NCBI GenBank assembly: GCA_019429275.1
Contig: JAHYJC010000011.1
Coordinates: 41,250-105,249 of the forward strand
Length of the DNA stretch: 64,000 bases
Direction: 5' to 3'
Source: Lentimicrobium sp.
Lineage (GTDB): Bacteria > Bacteroidota > Bacteroidia > Bacteroidales > Lentimicrobiaceae
In this document: one piece after another, positions 49,101-57,518 of the stretch
Layout: each line of letters opens with the position of its first letter
How positions within the stretch are numbered: the stretch's first letter is position 1
Program-made: the position numbers and the translations under genes
Notes under the pieces: model-generated
What the model saw: the letters and a program-made list of their open reading frames with translations, nothing else
Database searches by the model: none
What the model was told of the DNA's origin: nothing

Positions 49101-52100
49101 ACAATTGTGGCTCCTGCCGGAACTGTCCACTGGTAAGAAATGGCATCGGTAACCGGATTAATCGAATAAATAACTCCTGTGGTATTCTGACAAAGAACAG
49201 CCGGCCCCATAATGATGCCCGGGTTTCCGGGAAGTGGATTTACATTTACAGGAAAATCAGCCGAAACCGGCCCGTTGCCGCAACTGCTGGTTGTATATAC
49301 CGTAATATTGCCTGAAACTGCTGACATGGAGAAATCAACCACAATAGATGAGGTATTGGCTCCTGATACGATTGTTGCGCCTGCAGGTAGTATCCAGTTG
49401 TATGCTGTTGCATATTGAACCGGGAATACGGAATATGTTACTCCGGTTTGTCCGGCACAAACATCCTGAAGACCTGATATTACAGGAATACCAACCGGAG
49501 ATGAACTCACGGTGAGTACCATAAAATCGGTTGAAGTATTTAAGCAAGGGGCGTTACCGGTAACTGTCATGATTAGTGTTACAGAACCTGCTATACGATC
49601 GCCGTTTGAAGGAATATAGGTCGGGCTGACAGTTCCGGCATTCTGCAGGATTCCTGTTCCTGAGGTTGTCCAGTTGATCAGTGCTGCATTACCTGCTGTG
49701 GCTCCAGTTATGGTGAAATTGCTGCCAAAGCAAATCTCTGCATCTGGCCCAGCATTGGCTATTGCACCGTCAAGGAAGATAAGAAGCATTTCATCAGTTA
49801 CCCCGCCGCTGCATGGGCCCTGAGTTATAGCTGTCAACGAAAGGGTTACATTGCCTGCAATATAATCGGCAACACCAGGAATGTAGGTTGGAGATAAAGT
49901 ATTCCCGCCAACAAAACTACCCGATCCTGAAGTGGTCCAGATTAATGAAGAATAATTGGAAGCCGATGCTCCTGAAATTGTATGTAATCCTCCTTTGCAT
50001 ATCTGGGCATCCGGACCTGCATTGGCCGTTGCATCAGGAATAATGGTAAGCACCATTTCATCCTGTGCAACATTGAAGCAGGGAGCACTTCCCTGGATCT
50101 GCATGGTAAGAATTACTGATCCCAAGCCAAGATCGCCTGCTGATGGGGTATAGGTAGGATTTAATGTGTTCTGATTTGTAAAGGTTCCTGTTCCTGTTGA
50201 CACCCAATTAACCGAGCTGAAAGTGCTTGCCGAGGACCCTGTGATCATAAAGGGAGAATTTCCACAGGTCGATCCGTCAGGTCCTGCATTGGCCATTGCC
50301 GTCTCGCCAATTGTGAGCGTCATTTGGTCGACTGATAGTATGTTACACGGACTTTGTCCGTTTACGGTAAGTGTAAGTATAACTGAACCAGCCAAACGAT
50401 CGGCTGCACTGGGAATATAAATGGCATTAACCAGTGAGGAATTTATAAAAGTACCTGTTCCTGTGGTTGTCCAGTTAACCGAAGTAAAGTACTGAGCAGT
50501 TGCCTGCAAAAGCTGGTGTGTATTTCCGCAGGTGAATTCATCGGGTCCTGCATTGGCAACCGGAAGCCTTTGAATGGTGAGTAACATATCATCGGTTACA
50601 ATAGCTGTGCAGGGTGAAATACCATCGGCGGTCAGCGTCAATATCACCGATCCGGCAATTGCATCAGCAGGGCTGGGGATGTAAATTGGATTGAGGCTTG
50701 TGTTGTTATTGAAACTACCCGATCCGCTGGTGGTCCAGAGCAGTGATGCATAATTTGAAGCCGTTGCTGTGGTAAGATCAACATTCTGGTTTTCGCAAAT
50801 GGTAGCATCAAGTCCTGCCGATGCCGTTGGCCCTGCCTGTAAGTTAATTATCATCTGATCAGTGATCACACCGGCACATGGGCTGTTAGGGAACGCATGA
50901 AGGGTCAGGGTCACCTGTCCACCGATCAAATCACCCTGTGAGGGGATGTAAATAGGAGTTAGTCCTGAAGCGCCAAACAAGATGCCTGTACCATTGTGCA
51001 ACCATGATATTGCGCTATATTCCGAAGCTGAGGCGTCCGTTATCTGAACTGCCTGTGTACCGCATGAAAATAAATCGGTTCCTGCATTTGCAAACGGCTG
51101 ACTTGTAAAATTCAGGATCATTTCGTCAGTATCGGTAAGATTGCAGAAATTTGTACCGGTTGCTGTTACAGACAGAGTTACGAATCCGGCATTGTAATCG
51201 ATGGGGCCGGGATAATAAGTCGGATTAACCGCAGCAGTATTTGAAAAGGTTCCGTCGCCTGAAGTACTCCATGAAATCAGAGAATAATTTGTTGCATACG
51301 CATCGGCAATTGTGTAACTACTTACATTTTCGCATATTGTAGCGTCCTGTCCTGCAAATACCGTAGGTTCCGGAGTAAAAGTCAGGATCATTTGGTCAAA
51401 GATTGAACCAAAACAGGGAGGATTTCCGGCAGCAGTCAGTGTCAGGGTTATGCTGCCAAGGGCTATATCAGAATTACTTGCCAGATAGGTTGCATTCAAT
51501 GCCGTTGCATCAATAAATGATCCTGATCCGGAGGTTGTCCAGAAAAGCCCGGCGTAATTGGCTGCAGAGGATGTTAAAAGCGTAATTGTATTACTGCAGA
51601 TGGTCATGTCATTACCTGCATTTACCGTCGGATTCTTTACAATAGAGAGTATCATGTGATCAAAAACGGATGTAGTACAGGTGCCGGCGGGATAGGCTGT
51701 GAGGGTTATGGTAACACTGCCTGAAATCAAATCAGATGGTCCGGGTACATAAGTAGGTGTAAGTGTTGAAGCATTAAGGAACGAACCATCGCCAGAAGTG
51801 GTCCACATGTGTCCTGAGCTGTGTGAAACCGAGCCATTTATGAATGCCTGACTTCCTTCGCATATCGAAAAATCGGCACCTGCATTGGCTTGCGGTAGAG
51901 GCAGAATGTTCAGTGTCATATGATCTGTTGAAAATGTTGCGCACGGAGCAGCAGAATATGCTGTAAGGGTTAAAATGACCGATCCGTTTGTAATGTCGGA
52001 TGTTCCCGGATAGTAAACAGGATAAAGTGTATTCTGCCCCGAAAATGTTCCATTGCCTGAAGTGGTCCAGAACAGGCTGCCATAATTGGAAGCTGAAGCT

Positions 52101-54394
52101 GTCGTAACATAAAACTCTGAATTTTCGCATACAGTTCCGTTTAAACCAGCATCTGCAATAGGTAATCCCGGCAATGTAAGTACCATATAATCTGTTGCTT
52201 CCATTGTACAGGGCGACTCCCCTTGTGCCGTGAGCAGCAGATTTACGGAGCCGTTGTCAATATCCTGGGCTGAAGCTGTATAGGTTGGATTCAATGTGGT
52301 TGCATTCGAAAATATACCGGTTCCGCTGGTTGTCCAAACAAGCGAATTGTAATTACTTGCTGTTGAGCCGCTGATAAGATGAATCCCGTTGCAACTGGTC
52401 TGATCAAGGCCTGCGTATACCGAAGGCGAGGGAGTCAGCGTAAGAACGAGATTGTCAGATACTGTTCCTGAGCAGGGTATTAAAGGGTTTGCAGTTATGG
52501 TCAGTACCACACTTCCTGCTGCCACATCTGATGCGCCCGGATTGTAAACAGGATTCAACACATTGGCATTACTGTATGTGCCCGATCCTGAAGTCGTCCA
52601 GGTTACTGATGAATAAGCATTTGCCGTTGCACCCGGGATACTGACAGGAGCCGTACTGCACGAAGAAATGTTGTTGCCTGCATCTACTGTAGGCAAAGGA
52701 ATTACAGTTAATATCATATTATCGGAAACCACATTGTTACAAGGAGGATTTCCTGTGGCCGATAGCGTGAGGGTAACACTACCAACAGTAGCATCATGGT
52801 TTGATGCAATATAAGATGGTGATAGTGTATTTGAATTGATAAGGGTTCCTGTACCATTAGAAGTCCATTGAATACCTGAATATTCTGAGGCGGATGCGTT
52901 TAAAATCGTATAGGTTGAATTTTCACAGGTAATCCCATTACTGCCGGCATTTATAATTGGAGAGGAGACAATGGTTAGCAAAAGATTGTCGGATGCAGAC
53001 AGGCTGCATGATGGATCACCAAAAGCAGTCAGAGTTAGCACTACTGAACCGCTGGCTATATCGGAAGGTCCGGGTGTGTAGGTTGTATTTATTGAGGTAT
53101 TATTTGAAAATGTTCCCGAACCACTAGTAGTCCATAAAACTGAAGTAGAATTTGTAGTATGTGCATTTGTAATTGAAAACGGGTTGTTGTCGCAAACCGA
53201 TCCGTCGGGCCCTGCTGTTACTGTAGGAATCAGTGAAAAAGTTATGGTCTTTGAATCATTAACAGGATTTGAACACGGATTAACAGGAAATGCGGTAAGG
53301 GTAAGTATAACAAGTCCTGAACTTATATCGGCAGCACTTGGCGTATAGGTTGGTGATAATGAACCATTGTTGACAAAGGTTCCGCTTCCCGAAGTGCTCC
53401 AGTTAAGGTTGCTGTAGTTCAAGGCATTAGCATCATTTATTGTGAGCGAGGAGCCTTCACAAATCACAGTTGCAGTACCGGCCTCAACCGTAGGTTCAGG
53501 CACCAGATTCAGAATCATTTCATCTGAATAAGCAAATGTAAGGCAATTACCTGTGCCATAAGCCGAAAGTGTTAATACAACGGATCCCGCAGCTACATCT
53601 GCCACACTTGGATAATAGGTTGGAGTAAGCGATGCCTGATTTACGAATGATCCTGTACCAGAAGAGATCCATGAAACCGAGGAATAATCCAAAGCCCAGG
53701 TGCCCGAAAGGGTATATCCAGAGGTTCCGCAACTTGTTGCATCAGCTCCGGCATTGCACGTTGGACCAGGAATCACATAGATGGTCATTTGATCTGAAAC
53801 CGAACCTGTACAGGGTGCTAATGGATAAACTGTAAGGGTCAGCGTAGCGTGGCCCGCACTTATGTTGTTGGTGCCGGGATAATAAGTTGTGTTTGGACTG
53901 TTGGGATCTGAAAAGATTCCGTTGCCGGTGGCTGTCCAAATTACAGAAGAATAATTCTGCACAAACGGGAATAATGGAATTCCTCCCAATGCGCAACTGT
54001 AGAAATCAGGTCCTAGATTCACAACAGGTGGTAAATTGACAACTACTGTTGCTCCTGCTCCAAGCACCTGTCCCTGACAGTTGGTTGCATCATAAACATC
54101 AACGCCGGTATATGTCCCTGCCACTCCGGTAGTCAGTAAGTAAGGGCTGGCGTTAATATTGGTAATTTCAGGCTGTACCACTCCGTCAATGGCATAGGTA
54201 ACCCTCCACGGAGGCGCCCCGCCCGTGATTGTAAACGTTATGTTTGTGTTTGATCCCTGACAAATTGTAGCATTGCCTGAAATTGTCAGATTGCTGCATG
54301 GCTGGGCTGTTACCAGGGTAAAAGCGCTTAAAGTGATACAAAGTAGTACCAACCTTAAAAATTTCCCCCCGAAAATTCTGTAAAAGGTCTTCAT
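40187..54394 (-). CDS. Giant repeat adhesin, 4735 residues, type B T9SS sorting domain
   Basis: Signal peptide to about residue 30 and an N-terminal Ig/SprB-like domain to about 130. Then 17 units of about 88 residues (YSSVxWTTSGSGTF, NPTYxPSxxDIxxGSVxLTLTA, conserved Cys pair) to about 1627; two PKD-like units (AxxYNWxxPAGATIVSG) to about 1803; three Ig-like units (YLWSNGxTT) to about 2028; six more 88-residue units to about 2550; 24 PKD domains (WxWxFGDG) to about 4614; and a C-terminal type B sorting domain (LWVPNAFSPNN to the end). 52 repeat units in all, counted by eye. It is expected on the cell surface, with the PorP/SprF protein encoded 36 bp downstream. No lytic or catalytic domain was seen; adhesion or gliding is the likely role. 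Confidence 0.9.
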   Translation of the reverse strand: MKTFYRIFGGKFLRLVLLCITLSAFTLVTAQPCSNLTISGNATICQGSNTNITFTITGGAPPWRVTYAIDGVVQPEITNINASPYLLTTGVAGTYTGVDVYDATNCQGQVLGAGATVVVNLPPVVNLGPDFYSCALGGIPLFPFVQNYSSVIWTATGNGIFSDPNSPNTTYYPGTNNISAGHATLTLTVYPLAPCTGSVSDQMTIYVIPGPTCNAGADATSCGTSGYTLSGTWALDYSSVSWISSGTGSFVNQASLTPTYYPSVADVAAGSVVLTLSAYGTGNCLTFAYSDEMILNLVPEPTVEAGTATVICEGSSLTINDANALNYSNLNWSTSGSGTFVNNGSLSPTYTPSAADISSGLVILTLTAFPVNPCSNPVNDSKTITFSLIPTVTAGPDGSVCDNNPFSITNAHTTNSTSVLWTTSGSGTFSNNTSINTTYTPGPSDIASGSVVLTLTAFGDPSCSLSASDNLLLTIVSSPIINAGSNGITCENSTYTILNASASEYSGIQWTSNGTGTLINSNTLSPSYIASNHDATVGSVTLTLSATGNPPCNNVVSDNMILTVIPLPTVDAGNNISSCSTAPVSIPGATANAYSSVTWTTSGSGTYSNANVLNPVYNPGASDVAAGSVVLTITANPLIPCSGTVSDNLVLTLTPSPSVYAGLDQTSCNGIHLISGSTASNYNSLVWTTSGTGIFSNATTLNPTYTASAQDIDNGSVNLLLTAQGESPCTMEATDYMVLTLPGLPIADAGLNGTVCENSEFYVTTASASNYGSLFWTTSGNGTFSGQNTLYPVYYPGTSDITNGSVILTLTAYSAAPCATFSTDHMTLNILPLPQANAGADFSICEGSQAFINGSVSHSSGHMWTTSGDGSFLNASTLTPTYVPGPSDLISGSVTITLTAYPAGTCTTSVFDHMILSIVKNPTVNAGNDMTICSNTITLLTSSAANYAGLFWTTSGSGSFIDATALNATYLASNSDIALGSITLTLTAAGNPPCFGSIFDQMILTFTPEPTVFAGQDATICENVSSYTIADAYATNYSLISWSTSGDGTFSNTAAVNPTYYPGPIDYNAGFVTLSVTATGTNFCNLTDTDEMILNFTSQPFANAGTDLFSCGTQAVQITDASASEYSAISWLHNGTGILFGASGLTPIYIPSQGDLIGGQVTLTLHAFPNSPCAGVITDQMIINLQAGPTASAGLDATICENQNVDLTTATASNYASLLWTTSGSGSFNNNTSLNPIYIPSPADAIAGSVILTLTADGISPCTAIVTDDMLLTIQRLPVANAGPDEFTCGNTHQLLQATAQYFTSVNWTTTGTGTFINSSLVNAIYIPSAADRLAGSVILTLTVNGQSPCNILSVDQMTLTIGETAMANAGPDGSTCGNSPFMITGSSASTFSSVNWVSTGTGTFTNQNTLNPTYTPSAGDLGLGSVILTMQIQGSAPCFNVAQDEMVLTIIPDATANAGPDAQICKGGLHTISGASASNYSSLIWTTSGSGSFVGGNTLSPTYIPGVADYIAGNVTLSLTAITQGPCSGGVTDEMLLIFLDGAIANAGPDAEICFGSNFTITGATAGNAALINWTTSGTGILQNAGTVSPTYIPSNGDRIAGSVTLIMTVTGNAPCLNTSTDFMVLTVSSSPVGIPVISGLQDVCAGQTGVTYSVFPVQYATAYNWILPAGATIVSGANTSSIVVDFSMSAVSGNITVYTTSSCGNGPVSADFPVNVNPLPGNPGIIMGPAVLCQNTTGVIYSINPVTDAISYQWTVPAGATIVSGIGTNSITIDYSTLAVSGTITVTPANGCGDGNTSSLDITVNPIPTTPVITANGPVEFCDGGSVVLSATPGYAAYLWSNGSTTQDITVTTSGTYSVTASDVNGCASLTSNEITVNAHNLTVPVITSSGPLAFCDGGNVTLSAPAGFASYLWSTGQTSQQITVTVSGVYNVTVTDAFGCSSLPSADVEVTVFPTPPAPVITPEGPITICEGENVTLTAPVGYATYLWSNGATTPAITVSASGNYSVIVSSTNGCPSVESNSVTVTVLPLPVIFAGSDANICQGSVYVISDASAINHTSVYWTTSGSGTFSNPASINPSYSPSLADAMNGSVALTFTVYGCTEVSDFMVLTITPQPTATTGGDLNICFAPAPVTGVTASGYSSLEWSVTFGSGTLTNQNNLIPTYMPAAGDLTAGYVLLTLTLYPESPCTAPLILNKTLYIQDTPTADAGIDETICSGSQLIITTANASNYASVQWSSSGTGTWLNANTLTPTYIPSNADINIGMVTLTLSASNGGCPDATDTMLLSIQPEATVNAGPDGTTCEGSNFNITGSSAMLYSSLLWTTSGSGTFSNATILNPVYTPGPADIAAGIVQLTLTGTSSAPCSGSNSDVLTLFIRQEPQANAGADGTICQGEQYLIMDAVAYDFSSLTWATSGSGFFINGTTLTPTYIPSQLDIISGSVVLTLIASNPPCADITDSQVLTITPTATVEAGPDVTICQTCSHTVSGAFVNNAQSFIWTSTGNGILTGENTFTPTYQPSNDDIANGAVTLILTAESYLGCGTFSDQMVIYINQNPNLDFSWDPICEGQETNFIVDEVITDINSIAVWHWNFGDGFYANVMNPSHTFPAIGTYNVTLTVTDTLGNSSSVTHIVQINSSPIAFFSFETPNCQNTSIQFNNLSSTENGYITRWVWNFGDGSPEETIFFPNDPNVEHTYTNSGIFEVTLNVMNSFGCENTWSTQVTITPNPIANFYYTTLCEDLLVNFQDASFPNGAGNVVSWDWNFDDPASGIFNTSNLEDPQHIFSAPGVYNVTLAITNFNNCNDTITKQITVGDAPAVEFTWQAACESNLTSFFTDPTVVNIDAIASYLWNFGDGGQSNLKDPQHMYSAAGNYLVTLMVTDTAGCTNSVSHPITVSPTPVAFFSFSAPTCLQSETFFNDQSYASSGFITEWEWIFGDGNSTIVYFPDNPNVSHIYANAGTYNVTLNITTSEGCENSVTLQVQITPNPVANFINSTTCLGEPVNFTDLSQANGSGQIVSWAWDFGDLASGVNNTSSLQNPSHIYSQAGSYSVSLTVTTANSCTDVITQVIVVDPAPFVDFVFTNGCAGNEVQFTSSTFVDPATTQSWLWNFGDGFTTGEPDPLHVYAIAGIYNVSLTITNLSGCKASVSYFVNVVEGPVAMFSFTTPACVGSEVAFNDNSFASGSTISQWHWDFGDGNTTTVNAPGNPDVTHTYAIAGMYSVTLTVTNLLGCDASSSMNVLISSGPLANFTIEQGCAETPTVFSDQSNPNGGPAIIQWSWNFGDPASGVNNTSGLQNPTHIFSGPGTFDVTLNITNINNCTSSITKQITVNTTPPVEFTWETSCANSLTSFFTDPTVVDLNAIATFAWEFGDGGVSNYQDPQYQYATAGNYLVTLTITDTTGCSNSVSHVIVISELPVAYFAYSEPTCFETETAFTDLSFATTGYITEWEWIFGDGNTTTVSFPNSPHVTHQYGNSGVYNVTLNITTSNGCENTVTRQVTVVPSPVANFISNVSCLGQPVTFTDLSQSNGGGQIVNWDWDFGDPTSGVNNTSSLQHPTHTFLQPGNYTVLLTVTTANSCTDTVTRVINIAPAPFVDFTSTSGCANDAVQFTSSTFVDMTTTLAWFWEFGDGSTSVLADPEHIYTSHGIYFVRLTITDIQGCTATVEHAVSIVPGPVAMFGFAAPACTGSDVQFNDLSVANGSVITSWLWDFGDGNTLLIMAPDNPNVSHLYTTPGLYPVTLTITNQLGCEASTILNVQIVPGPVAEFTFNEACQGNAVAFTDQSVANGGPAIVQWLWNFGDPASGISNTSDLQHPIHVYNTAGTFTVTLTTTSAGGCTNTVQHNVDITPPPAVGFLTTSGTCVTQPVLFEPDTTVMDLSSIVSFEWNFGDGTAVSNLQSPVHTYYVPGAFQITLSVINTEGCSNSITQTINIGAVPVAAFNFSSACSGNVTSFNDLSFTVTGEPIVSWLWNFNDPNALPGTDTSILQHPVYQYGQDGLYNVMLTVTSASGCSATTTMQVQIFPAPVAAFNYTTNPCANGTVSFQDASSSFQGAITGWLWEFAPGYTSTLMNPTHTFYHTDSCFNVKLIVTDMRGCTDTISQEVCIPAGLEVAIESNFTCHGDTTSFNPLLIAPAGDSLVAFQWNFDDPASGIQNTSTQRNPVHYFASPGSYLVSLLATDKNNCQTTVYERVEIMQLPLPSFTYTAGACDSTIYFTDQSFGNGSIINTWIWNYGDGSVDTIYVAPAGTTHFYQTTGIFSVSLTTITSSGCAATYTMDVDRMPCINAVFAQLDTLICERHELSFRDLSTCGNPIDKWEWIFGDGNSMVYYTPQPVVSHIYQQGGTYSVSLVVSTTVSGRTVSDTTSQTVRVLASPTAQFFAPDACMTQNTVFMDQSTWTDSKIQTWFWDFGDPTTVYDTTSIRNPAYRYVLPGNYPVSLTVTNQFGCTNTVSKTVNVYHLPVADFSYSLACQNNHTFFADHSYSADTAIDQWWWRFSDSITMLGLAGVQNPDFIFSHVGDYDVSLVIVDGHGCADTTLQTVTVNPKPISAFSYTENFENTQGRVQFINGSIGAKAYEWDFGTGIASFEINPVVNFPADGDYEISLITLNEFGCPDTLTMDYSFIYKGLWVPNAFSPNNPNPEVRMFKPVGVNLSTYTIEVYDTWGNILWTSSELDANGSPVEGWNGVFNGNLLHQDTYMWKATGVFKDGTIWRGNDVGNNLNMPQVPYGTITLVR
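42839..45940 (-). repeat. Tandem duplication of a six-PKD-domain block, two copies of 1551 bp
   Basis: PKD domains 4-9 (45940-44390) correspond one to one with domains 10-15 (44389-42839). The corresponding starts are PAVEFTW and PPVEFTW, and both blocks are exactly 1551 bp (517 codons). Partners share non-PKD details: for example CLGxPVxFTDLSQxNGxGQIV in the third domain and SFFTDPTVV in the first. Confidence 0.8.
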
Positions 54395-54880
54395 ATTTTG
54401 ATATTTTGTGAAATCAGAAGTAAAGAACTCTGAATTGTTCAGCCATTAAGAAGCCCGCTGAAGATTCTTTGGTTTATCATTTTTATTTATGGATGTAATA
54501 GGCATTCAGGTAAAAAAAAATGATTTTTTTTCCTTTTGGTTTATAATTTTAACTTATTACATTGTATATCAATTATTTGTGATCATATTAATATCTTATT
54601 AAAAATTCAGAACGAGAATTTTAAAAAAAATTAAATCATGAAGATTCTTACCCATTTGTCATATGTTATGCATTGCATATATTCTCCCGGATTAAACTTT
54701 CTATAGCATGGAAAACATGAAACCAAACTTCCCTTAGTGACGAAATTCCGGATTTAAAATCATTCAACCATTGACTGTTCTGCCTAAAATTTGTTTTTAA
54801 ATCATTAACCCCACCTTTTTATAACTTACTTTTGCTTTAAGATACTTGTTTTAATCAGCTCACAGAAAAACTTCATTTCA
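54395..54880. other. Intergenic region between the giant gene and the aldo/keto reductase
   Basis: 486 bp, AT-rich. It holds the -7 element at 54827-54835. No promoter for the giant gene was recognised on the minus strand. No hairpin or gene is seen. Confidence 0.5.
54827..54835 (+). promoter_or_regulatory. -7 promoter element for the aldo/keto reductase gene
   Basis: TACTTTTGC matches TAnnTTTGC, 45 bp upstream of the ATG. No -33 was recognised. Confidence 0.45.
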
Positions 54881-55717
54881 ATGTATTTTCCTTCATCAAT
54901 AAAAGTTTTTAAACTTAATAACGGAATAACCATACCAGCAGTTGGATTGGGAGTTTATCAATTACCGCCAGGCCAAAAATCGCAGAAACTCATTGATAAT
55001 GCCCTGAAAAACGGATACCGCCACATAGATACAGCCGCCATTTATCGAAATGAAGAGACCGTTGGCGATGCAATCAGGTCAAGCCTTATTCCGCGAAATC
55101 AGATTTTTGTTACAACCAAACTCTGGAATTCTGACCATGGATATGACCATGCACTTCGTGCCTTTGACAAAAGCCTTGAACGCCTGAAACTTGATTACAT
55201 CGATCTTTTTCTGATCCACTGGCCGGTTCAGGGGAAACGCAAGGAAACCTGGAAGGCACTTGAAAAACTTTATAAGGATGGAAAGGTCAAGGCCATTGGG
55301 GTAAGCAACTATATGAAACATCATCTTGAAGAATTACTAGGGTATGCTGATGTTGCTCCGGCTGTAAATCAGATAGAGCTACATCCCTATGTTTTTGCTT
55401 CGCGCAGCGAAACCATCGATTTCTGCAGGGCATCCGGGATACTTCCGGTGGCTTACAGTCCACTTACCAAAGGCATAAAACTCACCGAACCGGTATTGAT
55501 CAAAACCGCTGCAAAATACCGTAAATCAACTGCTCAGTTGCTCATTCGATGGGCTCTGCAACAAGGATTCTGCACAATTCCAAAATCCGCCACCCTTTCG
55601 CGAGTCATTGAGAATAATAATGTTTTTGATTTTGAGATCTCCGAAAATGACATGGAAACCCTCAATAAGCTTGATGAAAACCTTGTGACCGGATGGGATC
55701 CGACAGATACCACGTGA
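54881..55717 (+). CDS. Aldo/keto reductase
   Basis: 278 residues. NADPH-dependent TIM-barrel oxidoreductase. The catalytic tetrad is visible: Asp 50 and Tyr 55 in HIDTAAIYRNE, Lys 80 in TTKLW, His 113 in LIHWP. The IPKSA cofactor-binding segment lies near residue 225. It resembles the 2,5-diketo-D-gluconate reductase-like group. The natural substrate is unknown. Own promoter. Confidence 0.92.
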   Translation: MYFPSSIKVFKLNNGITIPAVGLGVYQLPPGQKSQKLIDNALKNGYRHIDTAAIYRNEETVGDAIRSSLIPRNQIFVTTKLWNSDHGYDHALRAFDKSLERLKLDYIDLFLIHWPVQGKRKETWKALEKLYKDGKVKAIGVSNYMKHHLEELLGYADVAPAVNQIELHPYVFASRSETIDFCRASGILPVAYSPLTKGIKLTEPVLIKTAAKYRKSTAQLLIRWALQQGFCTIPKSATLSRVIENNNVFDFEISENDMETLNKLDENLVTGWDPTDTT

Positions 55718-55768
55718 AACAATATTTTATCAATTGCATGACGTTGTATGACTGTTGTGATCATTTCA

Positions 55769-55777
55769 TAATTTTGC
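55769..55777 (+). promoter_or_regulatory. -7 promoter element for deoC
   Basis: TAATTTTGC, 19 bp upstream of the deoC ATG. A TTG at 55744-55746 gives a 22-bp spacer. Confidence 0.5.
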
Positions 55778-55796
55778 CGGTAATTTTTTAGATACT

Positions 55797-56636
55797 ATGA
55801 GACGTAATCAAAATTTAACACCTGAACAGATCGGCAAAAACATTGCTGAAATTGTTAACAAACCTTCAAAACTTTTTAAGAATGATGCTGAAATTTTCAG
55901 GTTTGCACTTGGTATTCTGGATCTCACCACCCTTGAAGGCACCGATACACATGCACGCATTGAGACCTTGTGCCAGAAAGCTTCGGGTTATGCTGAAAAA
56001 GGCTTGCCAAATGTAGCTGCCGTTTGCGTGTATCCGGTGTTTGCGCGTCAGGTCAAAGGACTGCTTCTTGGAACAGGCATTCAAACGGCTTGCGTTGCCG
56101 GGGCTTTCCCCTCAGGACAATCTCCTTTGCATGTAAAAATAGCCGAAGTAAAATATGCCGTAAATGAAGGTGCCGATGAAATTGATATGGTTATTTCGCG
56201 CGGAAAATTTCTGGAAAATGAATACGTTGAGGTGTTTGAAGAAATTAATGCAATAAAAGATGCCTGTGGCCATGCCCACCTTAAAGTCATTCTTGAAACC
56301 GGAGAGTTGGTTGAACCCAAAAAAATATACGATGCTTCAATACTTGCCATGAAGGCTGGCGGAGATTTTATAAAAACTTCTACAGGCAAAATCAATCCGG
56401 CTGCAACACCCGAAGCTGCCTGGGTAATGCTCACCGCCATCCATGATTTTTATACTTCGACCGGAAAATTAACAGGATTCAAACCCGCCGGAGGAATTGC
56501 CACACCCGATCAGGCCGTTGTTTATATCAAACTGGTCGAACATATTCTTGGACCTGAATGGATGAATAATAAGCTTTTCAGAATAGGTGCCAGCAGGCTT
56601 GCCGATAATCTGGCTTCAGCGATTTTGAAATCCTAA
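55797..56636 (+). CDS. deoC: Deoxyribose-phosphate aldolase
   Basis: 279 residues. Class I aldolase of deoxynucleoside catabolism: splits 2-deoxyribose-5-phosphate into glyceraldehyde-3-phosphate and acetaldehyde. The Schiff-base Lys 193 lies in DFIKTSTGK; LKVILETGEL and PAGGI are the other active-site segments. It lies near the aldo/keto reductase, but each has its own promoter. Confidence 0.95.
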   Translation: MRRNQNLTPEQIGKNIAEIVNKPSKLFKNDAEIFRFALGILDLTTLEGTDTHARIETLCQKASGYAEKGLPNVAAVCVYPVFARQVKGLLLGTGIQTACVAGAFPSGQSPLHVKIAEVKYAVNEGADEIDMVISRGKFLENEYVEVFEEINAIKDACGHAHLKVILETGELVEPKKIYDASILAMKAGGDFIKTSTGKINPAATPEAAWVMLTAIHDFYTSTGKLTGFKPAGGIATPDQAVVYIKLVEHILGPEWMNNKLFRIGASRLADNLASAILKS

Positions 56637-56744
56637 CCGTTTAATCTTCTGGATATCTGAAAGAAACATATCTAATTACTTGCATTTATAACATAGAGGC
56701 AGTAATTTTACCGCTTCTGAATTTGTTCACAAAATTTTGATTAC

Positions 56745-57518
56745 ATGAAATATTTCTATTCCCTGATTTTTTTACTCACGATTTCATTTGTGGCAAAATC
56801 GCAGGTTGATCTTGATACTGCCCCCGATTTTTCGGCAAAAGATGTTCATGGAGGCCTTCATCATCTGTATGAATACCTCGATGCCGAAAACCTTGTGGTC
56901 ATTGATTTTTTCACCACCAATTGCGGCCCCTGCCAAACCTATGCTTCACATGTAAGCGCTTCCTATGAATATTTTGGGTGCAACTTCAGCAATGTAAAAT
57001 ACCTCGGCATCAACTGGGGAAGCGATAATGTGGCAGTTCTGGAATTTGATCAGCTTTGGGGAGCAAACTATCCGTCAATCAGCGGGTTGCAGGGAGGAGG
57101 AAACGCTGTAGTTGATCTTTACCAGGTACAATCTTATCCTACAGTTATTCTGATTGCTCCCGACCGCAGTATTCTGCACAATCACATCTGGCCACCCGAG
57201 CAGTCAACCCTGAATGCTCTGGTGCTGGAGGCAGGCGGTATTCCTATGTTGTGCACTGTAAATACTAACGAACTTTACACTAATGAACCGCCATTGCTTA
57301 CTGCCACCAACTCCGCTTCAGGTGCAGTAACCCTCTCATTGAATGCACAGGTAAAGCCAGGTATGAGCCTGCTTATTTATGCTGCTGACGGCCGCTTGGT
57401 TTATGAGCAAGCTGTTGAAAATGAAACAATTACTTTTAACCTCAGGGCCGGAGTATATGTTGCTGCACTATTGCAAAACAGATCAAAAATTTCAACATTA
57501 AGGTTTATGTCACATTAA
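56745..57518 (+). CDS. Thioredoxin-fold protein with type A T9SS sorting domain
   Basis: 257 residues. Signal peptide to about residue 20. TlpA/ResA-like thioredoxin domain with the active-site CGPC (Cys 60, Cys 63) in VVIDFFTTNCGPC and a cis-proline at YPTVILI. From about residue 195 a T9SS type A-like tail with LLIYAADGRLVY and LRAGVYVAAL. It is therefore likely a secreted or surface thiol-disulfide protein. A redox domain exported by T9SS is less usual than a periplasmic one. Confidence 0.83.
   Translation: MKYFYSLIFLLTISFVAKSQVDLDTAPDFSAKDVHGGLHHLYEYLDAENLVVIDFFTTNCGPCQTYASHVSASYEYFGCNFSNVKYLGINWGSDNVAVLEFDQLWGANYPSISGLQGGGNAVVDLYQVQSYPTVILIAPDRSILHNHIWPPEQSTLNALVLEAGGIPMLCTVNTNELYTNEPPLLTATNSASGAVTLSLNAQVKPGMSLLIYAADGRLVYEQAVENETITFNLRAGVYVAALLQNRSKISTLRFMSH

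Noticed and set aside
40187..54394. CRISPR-like periodic DNA in the giant gene
   Set aside because: The period of about 250-265 bp comes from degenerate protein repeats in one open frame; there are no short identical repeats with spacers.
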